Both the position numbers and the translations under genes were made by a program. Of a stretch of 64,000 nt of DNA, positions 33,954-42,397 are shown in pieces. Source of the stretch: Deltaproteobacteria bacterium (GTDB lineage: Bacteria > Desulfobacterota > Desulfarculia > Desulfarculales > Desulfarculaceae); assembly GCA_020444165.1 (NCBI GenBank), contig JAHLLK010000006.1:70859-134858 (forward strand). The letters are read 5' to 3'. Every line of letters begins with the position of its first letter. The first letter of the stretch is position 1. Under the pieces are notes generated by a model. The model made no database searches. It worked only from the letters and a program-made list of their open reading frames with translations, and was not told the origin of the DNA.

Positions 33954-34748
33954 TCAGCAGCCCTTGAAACAGGGGTCGCGGTGCTCGAGGAAGGCGGTGA
34001 GGCCCTCCTGGAAATCCTGGCTGCGGTAGGCCTCCTGGCGCAGCGCCGTGATGTCCTCCAGGTCCTCGGCGGTGAGGCCTGGTCCCCGGGAGAGGTTGCG
34101 CAGCTCCTTTTTCAGCACCTGCACGGCCAAGGGCGCCCGGGAAGCGATGTCCCGGGCCAGGCCGGCGGCCGCCCCGTCCAGCTCTTCGGCCGGCGCCAGG
34201 CGGTTCAACAGGCCCAGGCGAAAGGCGTCCGCGGCCGCCAGGGGCTGGCCGGTGAACAGCATCTCCTTGACGATGTGCAGGGGCAGCACCCCCAGGAAAT
34301 GGGTAAGCCCGGCCGCGTTGTAGGGCAGGCCCAGCTTCACCGGGGTGATGGCGAAGCTGGCCGAGGGCGCCCCTACCAACAGGTCCAGGGTCATGGCCAG
34401 ATCACAGGCCCCGCCCCAGACGCTGCCCTCGATGAGCCCGATGATCGGCACCGGATGCTTCCTGACCCGCCGGAGCAGCACCTCGAACGGCACGTTCCAG
34501 GCCACGGGGTCCTGGCCGTCCCGGGGTATTTCCTTGATGTCATGCCCGGCGGACCAGACCTTGACCCCGGGCTGGGCCCGGAGGATCACGGCCCGGGCCC
34601 CCTTTTCCTCCAGGGCCGCCAGGCAGCCGATGATCGCGGCCACGAATTCGCGGCTCAGGCAGTTCAGCCGCTGGCCGTAATTCATGGTGACGATGCCGTA
34701 ATCGTCCTGCATACGCCAAAAGGCCAGGGCTTCCTCCGGGCTGGACAT
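33954..34748 (-). CDS. scpB: Methylmalonyl-CoA decarboxylase-like enoyl-CoA hydratase family protein
   Basis: 264 residues. Crotonase fold; the segment VWSAGHDIKEIPRDGQDPVA, then LIEGSVWGGACDLAMTLDLL and ITPVKLGLPYNAAGLTHFL closely resembles E. coli ScpB (which has FSAGHDIHELP, VEGSVWGGAFEM, MTPVNLGVPYN), including the C-terminal EDYQEGMNAFLE-like DFQEGLTAFLEHRDPCF. ScpB decarboxylates methylmalonyl-CoA to propionyl-CoA. ATG 34748 with GGAGA upstream. No mutase or CoA transferase gene is adjacent, so the pathway is inferred from the family only. Confidence 0.82.
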   Translation of the reverse strand: MSSPEEALAFWRMQDDYGIVTMNYGQRLNCLSREFVAAIIGCLAALEEKGARAVILRAQPGVKVWSAGHDIKEIPRDGQDPVAWNVPFEVLLRRVRKHPVPIIGLIEGSVWGGACDLAMTLDLLVGAPSASFAITPVKLGLPYNAAGLTHFLGVLPLHIVKEMLFTGQPLAAADAFRLGLLNRLAPAEELDGAAAGLARDIASRAPLAVQVLKKELRNLSRGPGLTAEDLEDITALRQEAYRSQDFQEGLTAFLEHRDPCFKGC

Positions 34749-34970
34749 GGGCGTCTCCTTTTCTCCGGCCCGGAGCTGGGGAGCCGGGCCTTGGCTTGAG
34801 CGGGATGAGACGAATGCGCGGCAGGCCAAAAAGCAAGCGCGCCGGCCGGGGCAAAGCCCGGGTCCGGCGTGGTGCGCCGTCAGGCTCCAGGGGAGCCGGC
34901 GGCAAAAATCCCTGGACAGGGAAAGCCCAGCCGGGTACGGCCCGGCCGGCCCTGGGGCGGGACGCCCCCT

Positions 34971-35228
34971 TCAGACGGATTGATCCAGCCCCACACCCTT
35001 GCTGTACAGCTCCGATTCGGCCTTGGCCCGGATGAAACCCAACTCCGACACCTTGCTGGTGGCGGAGCCTTCGGCCAGGCCCGTGACGCCCAAGCCTTCC
35101 CGGGCCACCTGACTCGGCATGCCGAGTTGGTTCAGCTTTTCCTGGGATTCCTGGCGCTGGGTCAGGTCCACCGCTGGGGGGGACACCGACTGGCCGCTGT
35201 TCATGGCACCGATGCGTGTCAGGGGCAT
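34971..35228 (-). CDS. Conserved-looking hypothetical small protein (85 aa)
   Basis: Reads MPLTRIGAMNSGQSVSPPAV, a polar helix-rich segment (QRQESQEKLNQLG, ATSKVSELGFIRAKAESELY) and KGVGLDQSV at the end. The GGAGG in the leader is six bases before ATG 35228 and directly abuts an ATG two codons earlier, so 35228 is the better start. Residue composition is like flagellar rod or export substrates, but no family is recognised. Codon composition differs from the junk frames around it, so it is probably a real gene. Confidence 0.55.
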   Translation of the reverse strand: MPLTRIGAMNSGQSVSPPAVDLTQRQESQEKLNQLGMPSQVAREGLGVTGLAEGSATSKVSELGFIRAKAESELYSKGVGLDQSV

Positions 35229-35481
35229 GATCATCCTCCAGAGGTCACGGAATCATAACATTGCTCGGGGTATTCTGTCCATCCCTTGACAGTTTACGGA
35301 CCTAGCCGGTAGAGAATACCTGCCGCGGCGACACGGCTGCCCATATCCCTTGACGGAGCCGACCACCCCCGCCTCGCCTGGGAGCCGCTCCGGGTCTTCT
35401 CCCCCGCTGCCCGTCCGGTGGACCGCGGTTACGTTTTCCTTCATGGCGCGCCGTCGCGCCCGCTTGGCCGGGAGAACGCCC

Positions 35482-36675
35482 TTGTCGCTCTTATTCACAC
35501 CCGCCTCCCTGGGGGGCGTAGAGCTGCCCAACCGTCTGGTCCGCTCGGCCACCTACGAGGGCGCCGCCCTGCCCGACGGCGGGGTGGGCGACGAGCTCTT
35601 GCGCCTGTACGAGCGCCTGGCCCAGGGTGGGGCCGGGCTCATCATCACCGGGTATCTCTTTGTGGAGCCGCCCGGCAAGGCCCTGCCCCGCCAGATGGGG
35701 GCCCACGATCCGGCCCTCCTCTCCGGACTCACCCGCCTGGTGGAGGTGATGCACCAGCACGGAGCCCGGGTGGCCCTGCAACTGGCCCACGCCGGCCGCC
35801 AAACCACCCGGGCCATTTGCGGGGAGCGTCCCCAGGGCCCCAGTTGGCAGCTCCCCGACGCCTTGAACCAGGTGTCGCCCCGGGCCATGCGCGAGGACGA
35901 CATCGCCCGGGTGATCGCCGCCTTTGGCCGGGCCGCCGGTTTGGCCCAGGCCGCCGGGGCCGATTTCGTGCAGATCCACGCGGCCCACGGCTACCTGGTC
36001 AACCAGTTCCTCTCGCCGTTCTTCAACCGCCGCCGGGACGCCTGGGGCGGCAACGACGCGAACCGCTTCCGCTTCCTGCGGGAGATCATCGCCGAGGTGC
36101 GCCGCCAGACCGGGGCCGATTATCCCCTGTTGGTCAAGCTCAACGCCGCGGACCACACTCCCCGGCCCGGGCTGACCCCGCCCCTGGCCGCCCGCTACGC
36201 CGCCTGGCTGGCCGAACTGGCGGTGGCCGGGGTGGAGGTCTCCGGCGGCACGGCTTTTTACTCCTTTTTCCAGTCCTGCCGCGGCGAGGTGCCGGTGGAG
36301 GAGTTGGCTGCCGCCCTGCCCGCCTGGCAGCGCCCGGTGGCCCGCTATCTCCTGGGCCGCATGCGGAGCCAGGAGGACCACACCGAGGGCTACAATCTGC
36401 CGGCCGCGGCCCTGCTCCGCCCGGCCCTGGGCCCGGTGCCCCTGATCGCGGTGGGGGGGCTCCGCACCCGCGAGGCCCTGGAAGGGGTGCTGGCCCGGGA
36501 CGAGGCCCGCCTGGTCTCCCTGTCGCGGCCCTTTTTGCGGCAGCCGGCCCTGCCCCGCCTCTTGGCCCGGGGCGATTTGACCCGCGTGTCCTGCACCTCC
36601 TGCAACCTTTGCCTGGCCGCCCTGGTCCGGGGGGAGCCGGTGGCCTGCCGGTCCCGGGGCGGCCGCCACCCATAA
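35482..36675 (+). CDS. NADH:flavin oxidoreductase (old yellow enzyme family), Fe-S type without NAD domain
   Basis: 397 residues. FMN barrel with LFTPASLGGVELPNRLVRSA, ALQLAHAGRQT, FVQIHAAHGYLVNQFLSPFF (active-site His pair AAHGYL), NRRRDAWGGNDANRFRFL and LIAVGGLRT. The C-terminus carries CTSCNLC...C, the [4Fe-4S] ligand pattern of 2,4-dienoyl-CoA/trimethylamine-dehydrogenase-like members, but the sequence ends there without the second flavin/NAD(P) domain. TTG 35482 with GGGAGA seven to twelve bases upstream was chosen; ATG 35443 is an alternative without a ribosome site. Confidence 0.85.
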   Translation: MSLLFTPASLGGVELPNRLVRSATYEGAALPDGGVGDELLRLYERLAQGGAGLIITGYLFVEPPGKALPRQMGAHDPALLSGLTRLVEVMHQHGARVALQLAHAGRQTTRAICGERPQGPSWQLPDALNQVSPRAMREDDIARVIAAFGRAAGLAQAAGADFVQIHAAHGYLVNQFLSPFFNRRRDAWGGNDANRFRFLREIIAEVRRQTGADYPLLVKLNAADHTPRPGLTPPLAARYAAWLAELAVAGVEVSGGTAFYSFFQSCRGEVPVEELAAALPAWQRPVARYLLGRMRSQEDHTEGYNLPAAALLRPALGPVPLIAVGGLRTREALEGVLARDEARLVSLSRPFLRQPALPRLLARGDLTRVSCTSCNLCLAALVRGEPVACRSRGGRHP

Positions 36676-36705
36676 CTCACGCCATCCAACCTGAGGTCTA
36701 GCCCC

Positions 36706-37995
36706 ATGGCCTTGAGCATCCTGCTGGCGGAAGCCTTCGTGGTCTACTTTTTGGTGCTGGGCGCCCACGCCCTGCGCCACCGCTTTGGCCTGGCGCCGTA
36801 CTATGCGCTCATGGGCGGCCTCACGGCCATCATGAGCTGGGTCACCGACGCCGGGGTCAGTGTCCAGGCGGCCGGGGTCACCTTCCTGGTGGGCTCCACC
36901 GTGTTCTACACCGCGATCCAGTTGGGCGTGTTCGTGGTGTACGTGTTCGACGGGCCGCCGGCCACCCGCATCGCCATCTACACGGTGATCGGGGTCTCGG
37001 CCATGGTGCCCATCATCGCCCTGGCCCTGCATTTGCAAATGGCCCTCATGGGGCACACCCCCCTGGGCTACGTGCCCGTGCCCAGCCTGCGCATCAACCT
37101 GTCCTCCCTGTTCGCCTCGTTCGTGGACCTGTTGTTTTTGGCCATGAGCTGGGAATTCTTCCAAAAGCAGCGCCGCTGGCTGCCCCTGTTCGGCCGGGCC
37201 TTCCTGTGTCTTTTGGGGGTGATGTGGCTGGACGTGCTGTTGTTCAACACCGCCGCCTTTGCCGGGCAGCCCGCCTTCCGGGGCATCCTGGAAGGCACCC
37301 TGGTGAGCCGGGGGGTGGTCTGCCTGTTCGCCGCCCCCTTCCTGTGGGGCTATCTGGCCTGGCAGTCCCGGGCCCACCAAATGCCCTCGGAGGAGCGGCC
37401 CGTCCTGGCCATCATCAAGGAGATGACCCGCATGGAGCGCAAACTCTGCCAGGCCCAGGAGGAGATCGCCCGCCGCAAGGAGGCCGAGGCCAAGCTGGAG
37501 ATCCTGGCCACCACCGACGACCTCACCGGCCTGGAGAACCGGCGCTCCTTCCTGGACAAGGCGGCCCGCGAGTGCCGCCGGGCCCGGCGCTACGGCCAGC
37601 CCCTGTCCCTGATCATGCTGGACACCGACCGCTTCAAGCGGGTCAACGACCACTACGGCCACCAGACCGGCGACCAGGTGCTGGCCGCGGTGGCCCAGGC
37701 CTGCCGGAGGGAACTCCGGGACAGCGACATCCTGGCCCGCCTGGGCGGCGAGGAATTCGCGGCGTTGTTGCCCCAGACCGGCCCGGCCGAAAGCCTGGCC
37801 ACGGCCGAGCGCCTGCGCCGGGCGGTGGAGAGCCTGGCCGTGACCTCGCCCCACGGACCGGTGCAGATCACCCTGAGCGCCGGCACCGCCTCCCTGGGCC
37901 CGCCGGCCGACAGCCTGGACCAGCTCCTCTCCCGGGCGGACGAGGCCCTCTACCGGGCCAAGGCAGCCGGGCGCAACCAGGTGGCCACGGCCTGA
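36706..37995 (+). CDS. VUT-like membrane domain fused to GGDEF diguanylate cyclase
   Basis: 429 residues. Six or seven membrane helices in residues 1-230 (LLAEAFVVYFLVLGAHALR, YYALMGGLTAIMSWVTDAG, VGSTVFYTAIQLGVFVVYVF, GVVCLFAAPFLWGYLAW) whose spacing resembles the VUT/YhhQ queuosine-precursor transporter fold, a short coiled coil (AQEEIARRKEAEAKLE), then a GGDEF domain with DLTGLENRRSFLDKA, LDTDRFKRVNDHYGHQTGDQ and LGGEEFAALLP. Should make c-di-GMP under control of the membrane part, possibly by ligand binding. The VUT resemblance is by eye. ATG 36706, 30 bases after the flavin-enzyme stop. Confidence 0.85.
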   Translation: MALSILLAEAFVVYFLVLGAHALRHRFGLAPYYALMGGLTAIMSWVTDAGVSVQAAGVTFLVGSTVFYTAIQLGVFVVYVFDGPPATRIAIYTVIGVSAMVPIIALALHLQMALMGHTPLGYVPVPSLRINLSSLFASFVDLLFLAMSWEFFQKQRRWLPLFGRAFLCLLGVMWLDVLLFNTAAFAGQPAFRGILEGTLVSRGVVCLFAAPFLWGYLAWQSRAHQMPSEERPVLAIIKEMTRMERKLCQAQEEIARRKEAEAKLEILATTDDLTGLENRRSFLDKAARECRRARRYGQPLSLIMLDTDRFKRVNDHYGHQTGDQVLAAVAQACRRELRDSDILARLGGEEFAALLPQTGPAESLATAERLRRAVESLAVTSPHGPVQITLSAGTASLGPPADSLDQLLSRADEALYRAKAAGRNQVATA

Positions 37996-38021
37996 GGCCG
38001 AGGGGTTTGGGGTAGGAAAGA

Positions 38022-38104
38022 GAAGATGTGGGGGGAAGGGGTCCTTTTTTGAAAAAAAGGACCCCTTCCCCCCACACCCCCCATCCCCCAAAAAACTTTA
38101 GAGT
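38022..38104 (+). repeat. Terminator-like dispersed repeat, copy C
   Basis: GAAGATGTGGGGGGAAGGGG, stem AAGGGGTCC/GGACCCCTT around TTTTTTGAAAAAAA, then CCCCCCACACCCCCC-AT-CCCCCAAAAAACTTTA. Twenty-six bases after the VUT-GGDEF stop codon. Confidence 0.85.
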
Positions 38105-38345
38105 GCGTAATCAGAGGCCATGGCCGATGCGGGCCAAGGAGGGCTCGCCAAATTGCAGGCTTCAAAAAGTTTGCAATTTGTGAGGCTTGGCCAAACCACG
38201 CTTTTGCCAACCAGCTTAAGATGCACGGTGCAGGACGCACCGTGCATCACCCTCAAGGCATGGAGCCTTGGGCAACAGTCCCGAAAAAGCAAGCAAGCTA
38301 GGTCGAAAACGGCCCTAGATGGACTTTTTCAACGCCCTGCCAGGA
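38104..38345. repeat. Composite hairpin repeat (AAATTGC family, copy 2, reverse orientation)
   Basis: About 110 bases from 38104 read, in reverse complement, almost identically to 51300-51420. Modules: CAAATTGC...GCAATTTG, TTTTGCCAACC, then GATGCACGGTGC-aggac-GCACCGTGCATC (38220-38248) and CAAGGC/GCCTTG. The block ends in GGACTTTTTCAAC just upstream of higA, where the higB toxin gene would normally be. Confidence 0.75.
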
Positions 38346-38352
38346 GGAAGCC

Positions 38353-38658
38353 ATGAAGGCCAGGAAGCTGCCACCGGTTCACCCGGGGGAAATACTCTTG
38401 GAAGAGTTCATGAAGCCGCTGGGCATCACGCAAAACCAGCTTGGGCGCGATCTGGGTATCTCCCCGCGGCGGATCAACGAAATAGTAAACGGCAAGCGCC
38501 GCATCACGGCTGACACGGCCTTGAGGCTGGCCCGCCATATCGGGACCACGGCCAAGTTTTGGATGAATCTCCAGTCTCACTATGACCTTTGCCTGGCCGA
38601 AGATGAGTTGGCCGGCCGTCTGGAGCAAGAGGTTAAAGTGAGGGAGAATGCCGCCTAG
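38353..38658 (+). CDS. higA: HigA-family antitoxin (orphan)
   Basis: 101 residues. The HigA pattern is complete: HPGEILLEEFMKPLGITQNQ, LGRDLGISPRRINEIVNGKR, RITADTALRLARHIGTTAKFW and MNLQSHYDL. It is an XRE-type DNA-binding antitoxin that normally neutralises HigB, an RNase encoded just upstream. Upstream here is only repeat sequence, so the toxin is missing. ATG 38353 with AGGAGG ten bases upstream. It may still act as a repressor. Confidence 0.9.
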   Translation: MKARKLPPVHPGEILLEEFMKPLGITQNQLGRDLGISPRRINEIVNGKRRITADTALRLARHIGTTAKFWMNLQSHYDLCLAEDELAGRLEQEVKVRENAA

Positions 38659-38679
38659 CTGGGAGTCTGGCGGAGAAGG

Positions 38680-38803
38680 GGAAAGGTGTGGGGGGAAGGT
38701 CCCTTATTTTTTAAAAAAAGGACTTGCAGCCCAGACGACTGCGCTTTTCTGGGGACCCCGCGGGTTTGCACCCATCCTCCCTTTTACTCAAATAACTTCA
38801 CAA
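38680..38803 (+). repeat. Terminator-like dispersed repeat, copy D (degenerate)
   Basis: GGTGTGGGGGGAAGGTCCCT, imperfect stem with TTATTTTTTAAAAAAAGGAC, the same internal CTGCGCTTTTCTGGGGACCC insertion as copy A, and a decayed tail (ACCCATCCTCCCTTTTACTC AAATAACTTCA). Starts 20 bases after higA. Confidence 0.65.
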
Positions 38804-38879
38804 TGTTAGCCGGGAGCCTGGCCGGGAAATCGCTCCGACTGGGCTGGTCGCGGGATGCCCAGGGCGCTGCTGGAGTGCC

Positions 38880-39359
38880 TCACTCGCCCCGCAGGGGGTT
38901 GTCCGGGTCGCCTTGGGCCATCATCTCCTCCAGGCGGGCGCGGTCGTCCTCGCCGGGCAGTTGGCCAAATAGCTCGGCCTCCATGACCAGCTCCCCCCGC
39001 TGGTTGGTGTAGCGGCCCCGACCCCGGGCCCGGCCGCCCTGGTCCAGGGCGGTGAGGGTGAACTCCAGGGTGACGGTGTCGCCCGGCGCCACCGGGCGCT
39101 TGAAGCGGAAGTTCATGCCGCTGGCCAGCCAGGCCACCTGGCCGCCGATCTGACAGATCATGGCCCCGGTCAACAACCCGTGCAGGATCAGCCCCGCGAA
39201 ACCCTTGCCCTGGGCGAAGCCCAGGTCATAGTGCACCGGGTTGTAGTCCTGCGTAAGCTCCCCGAAAGCCAGGGTGTCTTCGTAGCTGAAGGTCCGGGTG
39301 ACGGTGACCTTGTCACCCAGGGCCAGCCCCTGGGCAGCCTGCTGCCGGAGCCCCGTCAT
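38880..39359 (-). CDS. MaoC-like (R)-specific hydratase
   Basis: 159 residues, hot-dog fold. FSYEDTLAFGELTQDYNPVHYD carries the catalytic Asp/His of hydratase motif DxNPxH (Asp in QDYNPVH), then FAGLILHGLLTGAMICQIGG and RPVAPGDTVTLEFTLTAL. Such proteins hydrate trans-2-enoyl-CoA to (R)-3-hydroxyacyl-CoA. It begins inside an ATGA overlap with the upstream YbhN-like gene, so the two are coupled. Substrate unknown. Confidence 0.88.
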   Translation of the reverse strand: MTGLRQQAAQGLALGDKVTVTRTFSYEDTLAFGELTQDYNPVHYDLGFAQGKGFAGLILHGLLTGAMICQIGGQVAWLASGMNFRFKRPVAPGDTVTLEFTLTALDQGGRARGRGRYTNQRGELVMEAELFGQLPGEDDRARLEEMMAQGDPDNPLRGE

Positions 39360-40384
39360 GACGCCGCGCCCTCCTCCTCCTGGGCCAGTTCGCGGCCCTT
39401 CTGGCCCAGGCTTTCCAGGTTCATGCCCCGGCGCCACATCTCGATCAGCCCCGCCACCACCAGGGGGAAGTACTGCACCGCCCAGTAGATGAGGCTGAAG
39501 GCCAGGGCCTTTTCCCGGTCCACCCCCACCAGCATCAGGCTCCAGGTGGCGGCCAGTTGATACGTGCCCACAAAGCCCGGCCCGGCCGGCACCGCCGCGG
39601 CCATGGCGCCGCCCACCAGGGCCATGGCCGCCAAGAGCGGACTGGACGGCAGGCCCACCGCCGGCAGGAAGACCCAACCCATGCCCAGCATGCCGCTCCA
39701 CACCAACAGAGAGTAGCCCACCAGGCGGCCCAGATGACCGCCCCGCCGCAGGGCCAACAACCCCTGGCTGAAGTTGTGCGCCGTACGACCCACCTTGGGC
39801 GCCAGGCTGGGCCAGACCCGGTGGGTCAGTCCCCGCAGCAGCCTTTCGGTGGCCTCGGGCCGGAAAACCAGGCCCAGCACCACGGCCAAAACCACCAGGT
39901 ACAAGAGGAACAGCCCCAGCCCGGCGGCCCGCAGATGCTCGGCGCTGAAGGCCCCGGCCTGGGCCCGGGGGTCCACGAATAAAAGGGTCAGGAACAAAAG
40001 CGCCAGGATGGTCAGGCCGTCCAGCAGCCGCTCCACCACCAGACTGCCCAGCACGCTGGACACGGGGGTGGTTTCCAGGCGGGAAAGGGCGTAGGCCCGC
40101 ACGAACTCGCCCAGGCGGGCGGGCAGCACGTTGTTGCCCATGAAGCCGATGATGGTGGCGGAGTAAAGCCGGCCCAGGCCGCAGGCCTTCACCGGGGCCA
40201 GGAGCCAGCGCCAGCGCAGGGAACGGAACCAAAAGACCAGGGCATACAGGGCGTTGACCGCCAGGGGATAGAGGGGGTTGATGTCCTTGATCAACTGCCA
40301 CAGGCGGGGGAAGTCCACCTCCCACAGCACGTAGACCAGGCAGGCCAGGCTGAGGAGCAATCCCACGATGGCTTGACGGCGCAC
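39356..40384 (-). CDS. YbhN/UPF0104-like polytopic membrane protein (LPG synthetase TM family)
   Basis: 342 residues, about eight hydrophobic helices. NPLYPLAVNALYALVFWFRS, RWLLAP, IGFMGNNVLPARLGEFVRAY and GSLVVERLLDGL are the conserved core of the lysylphosphatidylglycerol-synthase-like TM (YbhN) family, which is usually linked to lipid transfer or glycolipid synthesis. GTG 40384 is preceded by GGAGG seven bases upstream. Stop overlaps the MaoC gene (ATGA). Function of this member unknown. Confidence 0.85.
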   Translation of the reverse strand: MRRQAIVGLLLSLACLVYVLWEVDFPRLWQLIKDINPLYPLAVNALYALVFWFRSLRWRWLLAPVKACGLGRLYSATIIGFMGNNVLPARLGEFVRAYALSRLETTPVSSVLGSLVVERLLDGLTILALLFLTLLFVDPRAQAGAFSAEHLRAAGLGLFLLYLVVLAVVLGLVFRPEATERLLRGLTHRVWPSLAPKVGRTAHNFSQGLLALRRGGHLGRLVGYSLLVWSGMLGMGWVFLPAVGLPSSPLLAAMALVGGAMAAAVPAGPGFVGTYQLAATWSLMLVGVDREKALAFSLIYWAVQYFPLVVAGLIEMWRRGMNLESLGQKGRELAQEEEGAAS

Positions 40385-40403
40385 AGGCGGCCTCCGGCGG
40401 CTG

Positions 40404-40592
40404 GCGTTCCCCCAGCGGGGTCAGCGGGCGGTTTCCTCGAAACGGGACAAGTGCTTCCGGTAATCAGGCAGTTGGGCGACAGCCTGGCGCGGGCCAGGGA
40501 TGGCCTTTGTCGGCAATCTGCCTCCCGCGGCTCGCGTCCCCCAGCGGGGTCAGCGGGCGGATTCCTCGAAACGGGACAACTGCTCCCGATAG
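40404..40592. repeat. Direct repeat of the 3' end of the M48 peptidase gene
   Basis: About 58 bases (CCCCCAGCGGGGTCAGCGGG ... TTCCTCGAAACGGGACAA) occur at about 40404-40463 and 40534-40592. The second copy contains the last codons and stop of the peptidase gene; the first, 130 bases downstream, encodes a near-copy of its tail (LSRFEETAR versus LSRFEESAR). Confidence 0.75.
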
Positions 40593-42397
40593 TAGCTTTC
40601 ATTTTCGCCCCGGCTGGCCAGCAGCGCGGTGCGGGCCGCGGCCACCGCCCGGGCCGGCTGGCCGTTCTGGAAGTAGGCCTCGGCCAGGGTGTCCCAGATG
40701 TGGGGCTTGGGCGAGAGACGCACCGCCTTCTGGGCCAGGAACACAGCCTCCCGGGGGCGATGGATCGCCGGATCCTCGGCCGTAGCCAAAAGCCAGGCCA
40801 GGCTGTTCAGCACCTCGGGCTCCTCGGGCGCCAGGGTAAGCGCCCCGGTCAACAGGGCCAGGGCCTCCTGCTCATGGCCCTGCTCGGAGTGCAACACCCC
40901 CAGGCTCATCATCAGCCCGGGATCGTGGGGCGAGGAGAGCAGTTTGTCCTCCAACAGCCGGACCATGCCGGCCCGGGCCAGGCTCTGGTCCCAGGCCAGC
41001 CACTCCAACCCCTGGCCCAGGGCCAACAGCCCCACCAGGCCGACGAGGAAGATCCCCACCGCCCGCTTCAGCCGGGCGGCATGGGCGGCCAGGGCCGCCC
41101 CGGGGTTGGGAGCGGCGAACTCCAGGGTCTCCACCCGCTGAGCTATGGAGAAGTGGTGCCAACTGGGCATTTCGCGCACGTTGCCGCTCAGCAGGGCGAT
41201 CTTCTCCAGGGAGCCGATCAGGGGCTCGGCCGAGCCCATGACCGCCAGGGAGTAGAGGTCGGCCTGGCGCTCGAAATGGCGCATGAAGTAGCCCATGACA
41301 AAGCGCAGGTAGATCACCAGGCACACCACCACCGGGAGCGCCAGGATCAGGTTGAACCAGCCCACCTCCTGGGTGGGGCGCATCAGAAAAGCCGCGCCCC
41401 AGGCCGTGCCGGACAGGAAGTAGATCACCACGTGGTAGAGGAGGTTCAGGGGTTCGGTGATGGCGAAGGCGGCGGCGAAGAAGCCCAGGAAAAACAGGAA
41501 GTACTTGAGCAGGTGGTGGAACTTGACGTGGCCCGCCTCGTGGGCCACCACCCCGGCCAGCTCCTGGTTGTCCAGGGCCTGGGCCAGGGCCGGGGTGATG
41601 AGCAAATAGCGGAAGCGGCGGGTGACCCCCAGGATGCCCGCGGTGAGCACCCGGCCTTCCATCAGGGGCCAGGACAGGATCTCGTTGACCTCCACCCCCA
41701 GGTGCTCCAGCACCGTCTCGATCACCCGGCGGACCCGTCCGGGCTCCAGGGGACGGCAGCCCCACCAACTGCGCACCAGGGGCGGGAAGAACAGGGCCAC
41801 CAGGAAGAGAAACACCACCAGGAAGGTGAGATCGCCCCAGGTGGTGTCCAGCCAGGCCTCGCCGCCGGGCCACAGGAGCACCAGGAAGTCCCGGAGCAGC
41901 ATGGCCGCCAGCCAGGGGAACACCACCGGGGTCACGAAGCGGAGCCGGGCCCAGACATGAGCGCCCAGGCGCTCGGCCCGCTGGAACACCTGGCGCTCCA
42001 CCGGGTGCAGGGCGGCCCACACCACCAGGAGGTTCACCAGATAGACCAAGGCCGCCAGGAGCCCGGCCACGGTCTGGGAACTCTCGGCCAGGGGCAGGGA
42101 CATCAAATAATATTTGAGGTCCAGGGCGGTGATCATCAGCCCGAAGGAGAGGATGGCCCCAAGGTTCAGGCGAAGCTCCAGAAAGGATGCGGCCCGGGCC
42201 GGGTCGGCCGGCGCCTTGGGCCCGGCCAGACGCCGCAGGAAGAACGTAGTGGACAGGCGGCAGTAGATCCCGAACCAGGCCAGGAGGCCGGAGCACATGA
42301 GGAAGCTGGCCCAAGCGGAGAGTTCCGGCGTGGTGAGGGGATAGGCCTCGAACAGGACCATCACCGCGATGAAGGCGATTATCTGGGTAAAGAGCAA
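40550..42397 (-). CDS. M48-family membrane metallopeptidase with TPR tail
   Basis: 615 residues. Several membrane helices, zinc motif VVAHEAGHVKFHH (HExxH) around the middle with a downstream ADLYSLAVMG segment providing the third ligand (RQAD), then tetratricopeptide-like helices at the C-terminus (EALALLTGALTLAPEEPEVL, DTLAEAYFQNGQPARAVAAA). Resembles HtpX/BepA-type peptidases for membrane-protein quality control, with the TPR region probably cytosolic or periplasmic for partners. TTG 42397 with GAGG upstream was chosen; the longer frame is Pro/Arg-rich and runs into a tRNA gene. Confidence 0.85.
   Translation of the reverse strand: MLFTQIIAFIAVMVLFEAYPLTTPELSAWASFLMCSGLLAWFGIYCRLSTTFFLRRLAGPKAPADPARAASFLELRLNLGAILSFGLMITALDLKYYLMSLPLAESSQTVAGLLAALVYLVNLLVVWAALHPVERQVFQRAERLGAHVWARLRFVTPVVFPWLAAMLLRDFLVLLWPGGEAWLDTTWGDLTFLVVFLFLVALFFPPLVRSWWGCRPLEPGRVRRVIETVLEHLGVEVNEILSWPLMEGRVLTAGILGVTRRFRYLLITPALAQALDNQELAGVVAHEAGHVKFHHLLKYFLFFLGFFAAAFAITEPLNLLYHVVIYFLSGTAWGAAFLMRPTQEVGWFNLILALPVVVCLVIYLRFVMGYFMRHFERQADLYSLAVMGSAEPLIGSLEKIALLSGNVREMPSWHHFSIAQRVETLEFAAPNPGAALAAHAARLKRAVGIFLVGLVGLLALGQGLEWLAWDQSLARAGMVRLLEDKLLSSPHDPGLMMSLGVLHSEQGHEQEALALLTGALTLAPEEPEVLNSLAWLLATAEDPAIHRPREAVFLAQKAVRLSPKPHIWDTLAEAYFQNGQPARAVAAARTALLASRGENESYYREQLSRFEESAR

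Noticed and set aside
38880..40325. 481-codon frame that would fuse MaoC to 320 further N-terminal residues
   Set aside because: The upstream part is Gly/Pro/Arg-rich and lies out of frame over the YbhN-like gene; the MaoC protein starts at ATG 39359 in an ATGA overlap.
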